From Neoarius graeffei (lineage: Eukaryota > Chordata > Actinopteri > Siluriformes > Ariidae), in NCBI RefSeq assembly GCF_027579695.1, contig NC_083590.1, forward strand, positions 20,404,610 to 20,468,609: DNA of 64,000 nucleotides, written 5' to 3'. Of the stretch, positions 32,758 through 43,929 are shown piece by piece. Under the pieces are notes generated by a model. It did not search any database, was not told where the DNA came from, and saw nothing but the letters and a program-made list of their open reading frames with translations. The translations under genes and the position numbers were made by a program. Position 1 is the first letter of the stretch. Each line of letters opens with the position of its first letter.

Positions 32758-33131
32758 GGGCGGCACGATGGTGTAGTGGTTAGCATGGTCGCCTCACAGC
32801 AAGAAGATTCTGGGTTTGAGCCCAGTAGCTGGCGAGGGCCTTTCTGTGTGGAGTTTGCATGTTCTCCCCGTGTCCGTGTGGGTTTCCTCCGGGTGCTCCG
32901 GTTTCCCCCACAGTCCAAAGACATGCAGTTAGGTTAACGTGGGGCGGCCTTGGGCTGAAGTGCCCTTGAGCAAGGTACCGAACCCCTGACTGCTCCCTGG
33001 GCGCTGTAGTGTGGCTGCCCGCTGCTCTGGGTGTGTGTGCATGTGTTCACTGCTTCAGATGGGTTAAATGCAGAGGATGAATTTCACTGTGCTTGAAATG
33101 TGCATGTGACAAATAAAGGTTTCTTCTTCTA
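32758..33131 (+). mobile_element. tRNA-derived SINE, long-tail subtype
   Basis: GGGCGGCACGATGGTGTAG head. The alternative 3' half has GGGCTGAAGTGCCCTTGAG and ends AATAAAGGTTTCTTCTTCT. Same subtype as 1312-1640 and 58925-59300. Followed by (ATT)n. Confidence 0.92.
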
Positions 33132-33225
33132 AATTATTATTATTATTATTATTATTTAAAACTTGTTTTCCCACAGTTAAAAAAAGTCAGAATCCGTCCC
33201 AGGCCAGGATCTGGTCTTCCCAGGC

Positions 33226-33520
33226 AGTTTCCTGTCCCAGTACTACCCAGCTCTTTGAAGCACATGGGTGTGGCGCTAATCTCTGTTTCCGTAGCCCTTG
33301 GCCTCTCGCCTATTACACAGTTAAGGTTACAGTCAGGGGCTGGTTCTTTGGTAACCGTGAGAGTTTGACTCCCTACTCACATCTGTATTACAGTGTGCCT
33401 TGCCAGATAGCAGTAGGTGCTATTTTTATGATGGTCTTTGGTATGACCCAACTACAAGTTGAACTTGCGATGTCCCAGTCAAGAGGTGGACATGCTAACC
33501 ACTAGGCCAGCTTGTGGTTG
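33226..33520 (-). mobile_element. Second SINE family, minus, copy 1
   Basis: The minus strand begins with TGGCCTAGTGGTTAGCATG (tRNA-like A box). The body, with CATCATAAAAAT and GCAAGGCACACTG, is shared with 44995-45196. The 3' half with CTGGGTAGTACTGGGACAGG is present only here. Confidence 0.65.
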
Positions 33521-33854
33521 TTCCACAGTTAAAGTGAGGCAGGTCGATTTATTAAAAAGATGAATAGTACCCTGTGGAGTTAGAATAGCCCCTAGGTACT
33601 TGAATCACACCCTGTATTGCCCGCTGCCTCATGCCTGTGAAGGTGAATGAGCTGGAAAAAACACCACATTCTAATGTTTACACTTGGGTACAGAAATGGC
33701 TGAAGTTTAGTTCACCTGTCTACAACCCTATCTCTTCATGAAGTATGTAAATCACTTAGTGGTTGTTGTTTTTTTTTTCCATACTGTATTAACCTCCCTG
33801 ATTGAGTTTTAGATTGTACTGGCATGAGGATGTATTTATTGATATAATTCTTCT

Positions 33855-34045
33855 TTAAGTGGGCCTAATGGTTGAGAAGCAGCTTTGGGACCAAAAGGTC
33901 ACCGGTTTGATTACCTAGACTAGCAGGAATGACTAAAGTGCCCTTTGAGCAAGGCACCTCACCCCGAAGTGCTCCACAGGCTGCTCTGGATATGCCGTAC
34001 GTCGCTCTAGATACGAGTGTCTGGTAAATGCTGTAAATGAAACAA
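33855..34045 (+). mobile_element. Third SINE-like element
   Basis: It starts GGGCCTAATGGTTGAGAAG and has GGTTTGATTACCTA (B-box-like), GCCCTTTGAGCAAGGCACC and the end TAAATGCTGTAAATG, a common fish tRNA-SINE tail. Diverged. Confidence 0.6.
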
Positions 34046-34456
34046 TGTGATGCAAAAAAAACTAGCTCATGCTGTTGTTACCGGTGGGTTATGCTTTTCT
34101 AATGCCCTGCTGGCTGGATGTTCCAGTATGCTTGTTGCATAGGGAAGTCCATAAACAGTTCTTACAAGAACTCAAAGATTTAATCACTTCCTTCTTTTCT
34201 TATCCACATTTCACTGGCTATAAAGCACTAAATGATCTCTCAGCACGTTATCTGAATGACCTTTCGGTCTATTATGATCAATCTGTTCAGTCAGGGGCAG
34301 GTTGCACAACATTCTCCTTAGTTGAGGGATTTACTTCAGGATGTTTCATAGAATCCCTTAAAAGGTTTCCTTAGTTAAATAAAAACTTCAAGGGATTTGT
34401 TGCACTGAAAGATATTCTACAGTTTATTTTCTACTTTTCTCAGGAAGCGTTCCTTA

Positions 34457-35062
34457 GGCAGCTGGGCCATAGAAGGTTCACGCTGCATGCTGCACGCTAC
34501 ACGTTCACGTGAAGAACCGGACCCTGGGCCATTAAACTTCATGCTTGGATGTTCACGTGTTGCGTCTGTTCTACTTTGACCGAGTAACCAACAATATGGA
34601 CTCTTCGGATGACGACGATTGCCTCATTCTGCTTTTACTGAGACAGAGGAAGAGAAAAAGGAACAGAATTTGGAGCCGAGAACACTTCCTTCTGAGAGAA
34701 ACCCGTGGTGAATTTCACCGAACATTCTATAATCTGCTTGACAATCCCGATGAAGAACTATTTTTCAATTATACCATTCAATTATATTTTTTCTGAAGTT
34801 TTCCCCTGAAAGCATAGAGTTATCTCCCTAGACCCGTTCTGATTGGCTGGCGCGGCGGTGACCGCATGCATTGACTGGAATTTCCATCTTCACGCCTAGA
34901 AAAAAGTGTGCATGTTCATTTCTCGCTTCACGCGTGAAGTGTGCAGCGTGCAACGTGAACGCCGTTCTATGGCCCAGAGCAAGTCATGCTACGTTTGTCC
35001 ACTTTTCTTTACACGCGTGTAGCGTGCAGCGTGCAGCGTGAACCTTCTATGGCCCAGCTGCC
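34457..35062 (+). mobile_element. PIF/Harbinger-type element
   Basis: Long inverted ends GGCAGCTGGGCCATAGAAGG continue inward through TTCACGCTGC. The 3-bp duplication TTA (34454-34456 and 35063-35065) fits the superfamily. A remnant transposase exon lies at 34596-34796. Internal copies of the CAGCGTGCA block make the right end partly repeated. Confidence 0.8.
34596..34796 (+). pseudogene. Harbinger transposase N-terminal fragment
   Basis: It reads MDSSDDDDCLILLLLRQRKR, WSREHFLLRETRGEFHRTF and LLDNPDEELFFNYT. The basic block followed by GEFHR and LD.P...FNYT matches the start of HARBI1-like transposases. The catalytic DDE part is absent. Confidence 0.65.
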
Positions 35063-35424
35063 TTACTATCGCTGTAAACGCCACCATATTGCAGTTGAGA
35101 TGGAGTCAGAGGTACCGTCAGTTCTTTTCCTCACTTTGGTTGTTAAGGTTTTTTTTTGTGCAACAGTTTCACAAACTTTAAGGGATTCCTGAAGGATAAG
35201 ACCAAGATGAGGAGAAAACTTAAGTGAATATGTTCAGGAAACCTTAAGGAAAAGACTTTGTGTAACCCAAGTGTTTTGTCCAGCTAGTCCCAGGTTAGTA
35301 CTGTACCAAGAGTAATGACGGCTACAATAAGACTCGGAGCTTTTTTCCTACAAAGCCGAATACTGTCTCAATCTTTATGTCTAGGTGGAAAACCTATTTG
35401 TTTAATCCTTCATTTTGTGAAATA

Positions 35425-36312
35425 GCTTTTCTCTTGGGTAAATGTGCTGATCTGGGGGTTCATGGGCATAAAGATGAGAGGGAAGGAGAAAGGGATCATG
35501 AAATGAAAGATAAATTTGCTTACGCTGATGACATATGTAGCAGTTATTGAGCCTGACCCACTGACCTCAACCAACTCTGTCCTAGTGTGGAACATGGTGC
35601 GAAAGGAACATGGATTAAAATTAAACCTCGGAAAGACAGAGGAGATGAAAGTGGAAGTTGATGGAGTCATCCTGAAGCAAGTCAATCAGTTTAAATACTT
35701 GGAGAATATTTTCAACATGAGAATGCTGTTTGTGAACCTGTTCTTCCTCCTTCTAAAAGACAAACACATACCTCGAACAGTGAAAATATACAGTACATAT
35801 ATAATACCATTCTATGACCAATACTATGTTACGGCTGTGAAGCATGAACCCTTACATCAGAGACCAAGAGTAGAGTGCAGGCGGCGGAGATGAGAGTTCT
35901 TAGAATGATCAAGGTTGCAACCAAACTCTACAAAATCAGGAATGATAAAATTAGACAAGAACTGGGTGTGGAGAGTGTCCTCAATTTTGTGGAGTGTGCC
36001 CAACTTAGGTGGTTTGGTCATATGATGAAAATGGAGGACCAAAGAATACCAAAGAAATGGTTCATCTGGAAACCTACAACTAAAAGACCTGGAGGATGGC
36101 CAAGAAAGCAATGGATCCAAAACATTACTGAGTGGCTTACAATAAGATCGATATTTTTGGACTCTGTAATGGAAGCTGAATTATTTAAAGATTGGGGTAA
36201 ATGGAAAAAGCTTATCTGCTGACAGGTGTTCGGCCTATTAGGAGTTGGGTGAGAATGGTGAGAAGCTTTTCTCTTGAATAAATGTGCTGAACTAGGGGGT
36301 TCATGGCCATGA
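35425..36312 (+). pseudogene. LINE RT C-terminal fragment with direct repeats
   Basis: 35520-36222 encodes a decayed non-LTR RT C-terminus: YADD-like ...LTLMTYVAVI is degraded, then GLKLNLGKTEEMKVEVDG and QFKYLENIF. A second frame has AAEMRVLRMIK, QLRWFGHMMKMEDQRIPKKW and KRPGGWPRKQW. A segment of about 50 bp starting GCTTTTCTCTTG (35427) is repeated at 36264, flanking the fragment directly. Confidence 0.65.
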
Positions 36313-36485
36313 AGAGAAACTATTAAAATGTAACAAAACTCCAGGTTTTAATAAACATTAGATTACATAATTGTTTTGTTACCTTAACATAGGCATATCA
36401 GATGCTCGCTGGCCGTGCTGTGAAAATTGTCCATGCAGATGCTCATCTGAGTTTCCAAACCTGTCATCAGAAGAGCAGTCTCAGC

Positions 36486-36930
36486 CCAGATGGAGAAACT
36501 CAAAAAAGAGAATGATCCTCTCCACCCACTCTTTCAGCACATAAGAGACTCAAATCAAGACACAGTTTTCTACATTCCACTACAACGCTCACAATCAAAG
36601 GTTGACTATGTGGACAGACCACCTCCAGACAGCTCCTCACAAACTGAACCTGAGCCCCAGCAAATGTCTCCCCCTGGGATCCAACAAGGCATGGCCGATA
36701 TGGTCATGCCTAAACCATCTTAGAATTGAAACCAGACGATGTAGAGCTCTGATGAAGAAATTGGGATATAACAGAGATGAACAAACAACATGTGACTGTG
36801 GAGCGGAGCAGACAATGAAACACCTACTTGTCTGCCCGCAACTACCAGAGCGATGCACACAGGAGGACCTTGAGAAGTTTGCCACTCTGGCAGGAGCCTG
36901 TGCACAACACTGGGCCAGAGTAATATAGCC
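36486..36930 (+). pseudogene. LINE 3' coding fragment with Cys/His knuckle
   Basis: The second frame reads LNHLRIETRRCRALMKKLGY, CDCGAEQTMKHLLVCPQL and FATLAGACAQHWARVI. The C-x-C-x8-H-x4-C knuckle and LN.LR... block are typical of LINE ORF2 ends. A frame change near 36700 separates it from the upstream reading. Confidence 0.65.
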
Positions 36931-37115
36931 AGCAATAGTGACCTGAGATGATGATGATTGCTTAACTTGAATATTTTCTGTCGTGAATACCATAATTAAA
37001 AAGCTTATAATTTCTGCTTTCCAAAGAAATGTATCTGGTTAAGATCTGTTCAGTACTTTGGGAGTAATGGCAGGTTGAAGTTGGTACAACTCTGCTCGCG
37101 GGACGTTGGGAAACT

Positions 37116-37496
37116 CATCTCATCTCATCTCATTATCTCTAGCCGCTTTATCCTGTTCTACAGGGTCGCAGGCAAGCTGGAGCCTATCCCAGCTGACTAC
37201 GGGCGAAAGACGGGGTACACCCTGGGCAAGTCGCCAGGTCATCACAGGGCTGACACATAGACACAGACAACCATTCACACTCACATTCACACCTACGGTC
37301 AATTTAGAGTCACCAGTTAACCTAACCTGCATGTCTTTGGACTGTGGGGGAAACCGGAGCACCTGGAGGAAACCCACGCGGACACGGGGAGAACATGCAA
37401 ACTCCACACAGAAAGGCCCTCGCCGGCCACGGGGCTCGAACCCGGACCTTCTTGCTGTGAGGCGACAGCGCTAACCACTACACCACCGTGCCGCCC
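37116..37496 (-). mobile_element. tRNA-derived SINE, minus
   Basis: CATCTCATCTCATCTC to GTGCCGCCC, with an exact 13-bp duplication ACGTTGGGAAACT (37103-37115 and 37497-37509). Near consensus. Confidence 0.95.
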
Positions 37497-37689
37497 ACGT
37501 TGGGAAACTGCCGGTGCTTTGTGAGTCACGGGAAAGCGGTCAGGCTCTCTCTTCTGATTGGTTTCCGACTGGATTACTCGTGAATATCAATCACATAACT
37601 TTTATAGGGATGTTCTCTCGCTCTCACTGTTTCTGATGAAGTATTCAGCAAAATTTTCCATCAGCTAGTTTTGATGTTATGGTTTATGG

Positions 37690-38560
37690 CGGGGTGGGCA
37701 ATTATTTTTTCCATGGGGCCACATGAGAAACAGAAAATTTTGTGGAGGGCCGGACTAAAAGGCTGAACTAAATTCTGCATAATATTAATTGTATTTCTTT
37801 ATATAAAGCAGTAAATAACATTGTTTTTACAAGCTGCTAAGACTGGTAAGAGTATGGAAAAAACGAGGTTGCCTTACAAAAAATGTCATTTATTCAATCA
37901 AATTTCCCAAAACAATGGTTAACAAAATGTGAACGTTTGTACCATTTTTTCAGTCACATTCACCCCAAAACACAATAAAGGCATCACAATATTGTCTTTC
38001 TACTCCAAATATCAAGCAAGATACATCATATTATAATAATAATGCCCACATTTGTAGTCTAATCACCTCATTTGGTGTTTTTCAGTTTTTTATTTGTTCA
38101 GTGAGAGAAATCTAGTCTCTGTTGGTCTTTAACGAGTGCATCAGAATCAGGTTGAATGTCTGAGGTGGAGATGCGAAGCACAGCTGACAGATGATCATCA
38201 GTCGATTCGGTGTAGGAATCAGATCTACAGATCGGCTCCGGCGCCTGCTGGTGACGTCGCACTACGTGATTGGCTGGACCGTTTGAAGGATGACGTGCAA
38301 GTTTGTGGTTGGTCTGGACAAATTACGGAAGTAGTTATCGCGGGATTAGGTTTCGTGGGATTTCATGTCATGTTCATGTCGCGCGCATTGCGTTTTTGTT
38401 GAACAAAACTTCAAAATAAAAGCAATGCACATTCAGTCCATTCATGAGGTAAAATTAGAAAATACATTTATTTTGTAATTTCTAATTAACCTTACGCGGG
38501 CCGGTCAGAATGAACCAAAGGGCCGGATGCGGCCCGCGGGCCGGGAAATGCCCAGGTCTG
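37690..38560. mobile_element. Non-autonomous hAT element
   Basis: Ends are CGGGGTGGGCAATTAT and, in reverse complement, CAGACCTGGGCATTTCC. The 8-bp flanks GTTTATGG (37682-37689) and ATTTATGG (38561-38568) differ at one base. GGGCCGGA and GCGGCCCGCGGGCC motifs near the ends are typical of the group. No transposase. Confidence 0.8.
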
Positions 38561-38568
38561 ATTTATGG

Positions 38569-39434
38569 GATACTTTGAAGTGAGTTTTCATAGCTTTACC
38601 TACTTATTTTTTTCAAATCAAACTGATTCATGTAAATGAATATTTTAGAATATAACTGTAGTTGTTTTGATGAAAAATATTGAGATCTTAGTGGTCAGAA
38701 TGAGATTAAAAAAAACGGAAGTCAGAAACGCGAGTGTCAATTTCAGTTCAAATAACGTGACTTTATTGGATGTGGATCACAGTTTTTTCGAGGTTCGCCT
38801 TGAAAGCTGTGAATATTAATCAAAATAATCATTTATATTCTCTCATAGAAACACTAGTAGGCCCTACTTTTGAGAAACACAAAGGCTTACAGAGCACAAA
38901 CAGGCGATTTGAAATAATCTTTTATTACTTTTTTTATTCTGATCGAGAATGGTAGATGTGAATGACATTCAATGCTTATTTATGCATATTTTGAAGAAGA
39001 GAGTGTACCGATTTAATTGTTTTACTTAATTAGCATAATTAATACTAATTAAATACAAATTTGCATAATTTGTTTTTACTAATTTTTCAAATTTTGCATT
39101 CAGTATACAGCCATCTACATGCCTGCCAATTTCCATGTAAATATCTTGAAAAATAAAGTTAAGAAAAAACATTTGATCTCATTTGTTAATGAGACCCATT
39201 TTGGACCATGTGATCCTCATACAGAATATTACGGTAGTTTTCTAAAAATAAAGCCTTTTTTTTCAATCTTTGATTTGTAATATCTCAAGAAAAGAGAAAC
39301 ATATTTTAATTCTGTAAAAAGTATGTTGTTCTGCATTCAATGAGAGCAGTTTCAAGCAATTTGGATTGAATTTTCACCTGATATGCCTACTTAACCGTCC
39401 ACTTTTCATTTTTTTTTTTAGCACTGAAGTCATC
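38569..39434. other. Intron sequence of the rbm43-like gene
   Basis: AT-rich sequence with no recognised repeat. It ends in a polypyrimidine tract and AG at 39420-39421, the acceptor of the first coding exon. Confidence 0.6.
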
Positions 39435-41382
39435 ATGGAGCCAATGGTTATTGAAGTGCTTGGAGTTCCATGCATTCCTCCTCATGATCGGATGGTTGAT
39501 CAGTTAAAGATTCACTTCCAGAAGAGGAGGTATTCTGGAGGAGATGTTTTATCAGTGATTTATCCAACTGCTACCCCAGCCCAGGCTTATGTCATTTTTG
39601 AATCAGCTGAAGGTATGGAAGATGGATACACACTCACTGTTAATTACAATCTTGAGAAAGAGTAATGTCTAAAACCTTTTCAATTTTCATCTTGTCTTCT
39701 TTGTGTTAGTTCCTGGAGTCTTGGAGTGTACTCATGTTTTAGACGTAGACACCAGATTTTATGCAATACATGTAAAGAGAGCTAATTTCTCTGAGGTAAA
39801 ATATTTTTCTTCTTCACATAGATCCTTACACGTAAACAGTTTAGTTGTGATATTTCCCAGATTTCCTGAACATGATCCAAAAACTGAATTGCATCATTGT
39901 CTAAAGTTCTGCATACTGTTTCAGGTGGACATGCGAGTTGAGACCATACTGGACTTGAGGATGTTCAAAGACCGAAAATATGTCTTGACGTGCCTTAAAC
40001 ATTATGACTTTAATGTAACAAAATCCAGTGAAAGTCATCTCCAGTTAAAGGGCTCCTTCTTGAAACTAAAGCTCTTGCGCACTGAGCTCCTACGGCTTCA
40101 GGTTCATGAACATCAGCTGCATAATAGATCTCCATCAGCTCTTCACAACGGCTTCTCTTATGACACGGAGCACAATAGTTTGGATCACAGACTTGCTTCC
40201 AAGTCCATGTCGAGGAATGTTCATAACATGGATGCTGTTAGTCAGCGTCAGTTACTTGATGGTGCCCCATCATTATCATCTCCATATAGAGAGATGGCAT
40301 CTGCTGGATCCCCCAGGAGTCTTCAGAGCAGTTATTCACCCTATGCTGAAAGAAATGCAAGCAGTCCAGTGAATGCTGTTCAAAAATATCAATCACAGGA
40401 CAGCAGTGAACTGCTTGCTCATAGATGGAGCCCCCTTGCTGATGGTGCATCACCATTATCAGCAAATTCTCCATCTAGTCTCACCCTGCTCCACCACACA
40501 TCTCCATTACATAGCGATTCAGCCTCAGGTGGATCTCTTAGGAGGTGTCCAAGCTATGATAGTGGTACATGGGCCAGGTCTTCGCACAGCAGTCCTCAAA
40601 GCTTTCCAGTGGACACAGATACCTTAAACTTTATACTCTCCCAACAGCAGGATGTTGTTAAGGTGATTAACGATTATGGTACTGAGATGAGGGTAAAAGG
40701 TGATGCAGGGTTGACAGTGGTTTCACTCTTTGGAAAGAACAGTGAGAAAGCTAAAGCACATCTTCTGGAAAAGATTAAGGAGATTAGCCCCTCATTGCGC
40801 ACCCAAGAAATATATCTGAAGATGTATACCCCTGCTGAACAAACACAGATCCTTGAAAGAATCCAACGTTATAAAGACTCGGGTGTTATGATTACACATA
40901 GTGGTGATGATGTAAAGCTGGTAGGATCCTCAAAAGGAAGTTTTGAGATGAAGCAAAAGTTACTGGGACACAACGATGACTCTCGCAGAGGAAGGACCAT
41001 GGACAGGAGCTCAAAATCCAGGAGATGCTCCTCTGTACCCAGACAGTATAAGGCAATAGAACATAAACTTGCTACAGATCAAGAAAATCAGGCAAGTGCT
41101 GCAAACATGTACTCTCCTGCAAGTTATCAAGAGGAATCAGATGAAGGAAAAGCTCCACAGATTGTTCAAGGAAAGACTCAGAACAAGAACTCGCAACGGA
41201 CACGCAGCAATTCAGAGTCGCGAGACAAAAACAGGATAATCACAGCACAGCCGATGCATCAAGACATGGAGTTGGTGTCATCAAGTCAAGGAAAGAAGTC
41301 CCAGAAAATACCCTTTCTAAAAGCACTTCAGCCAAGTTTGAGAATCATGACTTTAAAAAAGAATGGATCTAAAAAAAAGTAA
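39435..41382 (+). CDS. rbm43: RNA-binding protein 43-like
   Basis: Coding exons 39435-39612, 39710-39795 and 39925-41382 join in phase (178, 86 and 1458 nt) to 573 residues. Residues 1-60 form an RRM-like fold start (VIEVLGVPC, GGDVLSVIYPT, AYVIFESAE). Residues 61-150 contain HVKRANFSE, ILDLRMF and LKGSFLKLKLLRTELLRL, which align with the middle of mammalian RBM43. After a Ser/Pro-rich low-complexity stretch, DTDTLNFILSQQQD to SGDDVKLVGSSKGSFEMKQ matches the second conserved half. The tail is basic and disordered (SKSRRCSS, ending NGSKKK). It is longer than the human protein (about 357 aa as I recall) because of the linker and tail. ATG 39435 is chosen because it directly follows the acceptor and starts the conserved block. 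The RNA target is unknown. Confidence 0.85.
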
Positions 41383-41640
41383 ATTCTACAACCAAAAAAT
41401 TACTGAATGGCTGTTTGCCGATTATGTATTTACTGCTGTATAGAAAGTCAGCAAGATTTATTTCTGTGATGTTCAGTAGACAGTATTCATGTGCATGTTA
41501 GATGATTCTTTATAAGCAAGGTATTTATCATGTTAAACAATAAATAAACTATATTCTATGATTTTGGGTAATAATATATCTTACAATCACTAACTAGCAC
41601 TGATTTTTATATTTATTCTTTCTGGAATAAAAATAATTAA
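41383..41640 (+). other. rbm43-like 3' UTR with poly(A) signals
   Basis: AATAAATAAA at about 41538-41547 and a later AATAAAAATAA near 41625 are candidate poly(A) signals after the TAA at 41380-41382. Confidence 0.6.
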
Positions 41641-42200
41641 AGTCGTGTAAAATGATTAGCTCTTATTGTCCTGTGTGTAAGTCTGTGACTGATTTTGCTG
41701 TAACTGTCGGTGTGTATCGTGTGTAATTCTTCTAACACCATGAATCCTCTCTTGTTCCATTAACACTGGATTGACTGAATCCTCTCAGTAGAACTTCTGA
41801 AACTTCTCTGAACAGTAGCGAAACACCTTTAACCCTATAAAGCCTGTTGCAGGAAAAACATTTAAAAATTCTTATTTTCAACATTTTGCGCACTTGATTT
41901 GTTGTATGATATTTGATAGATCAGGGCTTTGGGTTTGTAATTTTCTGTATTAAAAATTTCCACAGATCTTTTTCTTAACTTTCTTATTTTCCCACCAGAA
42001 TTAAAACAAGTATATTTCTCCATTTCTCGTTAACAGCATTAATAGTTCGACAACAAAACGCTAAAATTACTCAAGCAAGTAGTTATCAGTAAATTTATTT
42101 TGCCTTATGCTCGTTTCATATCAGATTGAAACTTTTTGCAATCTAAAAAAGCAAAATGATAAAAAAAAGCACTTAATGATCTAATGCTATTATTTTCATT
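41641..42200. other. Intergenic AT-rich sequence
   Basis: No gene or repeat recognised. Confidence 0.5.
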
Positions 42201-42536
42201 ATAAAATTTAATCTGCAATTTTAAAAATGTATAATAAAAAAATATACACTTTGTAAGGAAACAATTTGTTGTTAAATAGAACAATAACATCATATAAATT
42301 GCAATAAGAAATAAGTGATATGTAATAACATCATATAATATATAATCAACATAAGATTTTATAATAATTAATAATAATAATAAAATTTAATCTGCAATTT
42401 TAAAAATGTATAATAAATAAATATACACTTTGTAAGGAAACAATTTGTTGTTAAACAATAACATCATATAAATTGCAATAAGAAATAAGTGATATGTAAT
42501 AACATATAATATATAATCAACATAAGATTTTATAAT

Positions 42537-42560
<24 letters not shown>
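42201..42560. repeat. Tandem duplication of an AT-rich ~175-bp unit
   Basis: AAATTTAATCTGCAATTTT through AACATAAGATTTTATAATAA occurs twice head to tail (about 42206 and 42383), with small deletions in the second copy. It is followed by an (AAT)n tract to about 42575. Confidence 0.88.
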
Positions 42561-42574
<14 letters not shown>

Positions 42575-42790
42575 TTTAAACAGAAATCTCCAATAATAAT
42601 GTGAACACTACATTTTGTAAGGTTACATCTCATTTACTTGTTTTTTTTGGTTATTTTTGTGCTGTAAAGGTTTGGAGCACCAAGGATGTGTTTCAGGACA
42701 CAGACCTGCAAAAAAAAAAAAAAAAAAGGTTAGATATGAAATAAACAAGGATAGAACTCAATCCATATTTCCTTGTTTTATACTTTTTTC

Positions 42791-43165
42791 TCATCTCATC
42801 TCATCATCTCTAGCCGCTTTATCCTTCTACAGGGTCGCAGGCAAGCTGGAGCCTATCCCAGCTGACTACGGGCGAAAGGCGGGGTACACCCTGGACAAGT
42901 CACCAGGTCATCACAGGGCTGACACATAGACACAGACAACCATTCACACTCACATTCACACCTACGCTCAATTTAGAGTCACCAGTTAACCTAACCTGCA
43001 TGTCTTTGGACTGTGGGGGAAACCGGAGCACCCGGAGGAAACCCACGCGGACACGGGGAGAACATGCAAACTCCGCACAGAAAGGCCCTCACCGGCCCCG
43101 GGGCTCGAACCCAGGACCTTCTTGCTGTGAGGCGACAGCGCTAACCACTACACCACCGTGCCGCC
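42791..43165 (-). mobile_element. tRNA-derived SINE, minus
   Basis: TCATCTCATCTCATCATC to GTGCCGCC. The target duplication TTATACTTTTTTC lies at 42778-42790 and 43166-43178. Near consensus. Confidence 0.95.
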
Positions 43166-43202
43166 TTATACTTTTTTCATGAATATAATTAAATATTCTT
43201 AA

Positions 43203-43882
43203 AGTGCATATTCTGGACCAATTCTTTATTGTTTTTTAATATGAAAGTATGTCCCTTTACACACTCATCCAGAAGGGTAATTTTGCACAAGGCCATCTGT
43301 CTACAGCAACAAAAAATAAAATAACAAAACATGTCTGGAAAAATCCCAAGGGAGTCTGGAGCCAGATTTGTGACGTTATCTGCGGAAGCGCCAGCAGGCT
43401 GCGCGAGCTTTGCACGGTTTCAGTGCACAGCCTGTGTAGACCAAGCGCTCCCATTTCTCTCTCATTGTCCGGTCTTTTGGGAAATGATGAGTACTAATCC
43501 CATCATGATTGGTGTTTCTACACCCTCCTACGATACATCTGTTAACCATTTTAATAATTACGCAATAACGTTGAAGAAATTTGCAGAAAACCACCAGGTC
43601 ATTTTCTCATAAACAAACCAGCGCTGACGTAGGATTCAGAAGGAGGCGTGCCGCATGCGACGTCACAAAAATCAGTGCTTCCCGGGAAATCCAAATGCCA
43701 AGTTTTTTCAGAGGCGGACCAATTCGCCTCAAATGGCTTGATTTCAACTGAATTTTTCTGGTATTGCGCAAGGTAAAAAAAATTGCAGAGAATGCAGAAT
43801 GTTACAGATATTTGACCAAAGTTTAATATAAAATAGGTGAATTACATTGATCTTGCTCCTGAATTTACCCGTCATATGCACT
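43203..43882 (-). mobile_element. Kolobok-like element with THAP exon
   Basis: Ends AGTGCATATTCTGG and, in reverse complement, AGTGCATATGACGG lie between TTAA duplications (43199-43202 and 43883-43886). A THAP-domain exon on minus lies inside. TTAA targets together with THAP domains are known for Kolobok transposons. It is only 680 bp, so non-autonomous. Confidence 0.65.
43391..43549 (-). pseudogene. THAP-domain exon in the Kolobok-like element
   Basis: From the ATG at 43547-43549 the minus strand reads MVNRCIVGGCRNTNHDG, HHFPKDRTMREKWERLV. C-x4-C, HHFPKD and the invariant Trp are the THAP N-terminal half. The distal C-x2-H is not seen in this exon. It is distinct from the ISL2EU THAP exons at 5625 and 15021. 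Confidence 0.6.
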
Positions 43883-43929
43883 TTAATATGATTGTGTAAT
43901 CACAGTGATCTGTTACAGAGCTCAATATG

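Larger units (their letters stand above)
34297..35275. mobile_element. Candidate MITE interrupted by a Harbinger
   Basis: The left part (GGTTGCACAACATTCTCC, AATCCCTTAAAAGG) and the reverse complement of the right part (GGGTTACACAAAGTC, AATCCCTTAAAGTT) form an imperfect long inverted repeat. The ends are not sharply defined and no target duplication was assigned. Its middle is occupied by 34457-35062. Confidence 0.4.

Noticed and set aside
43391-43549. A host THAP-domain gene
   Set aside because: The exon lies between inverted ends flanked by TTAA and has no following exons, so it is a transposon remnant.
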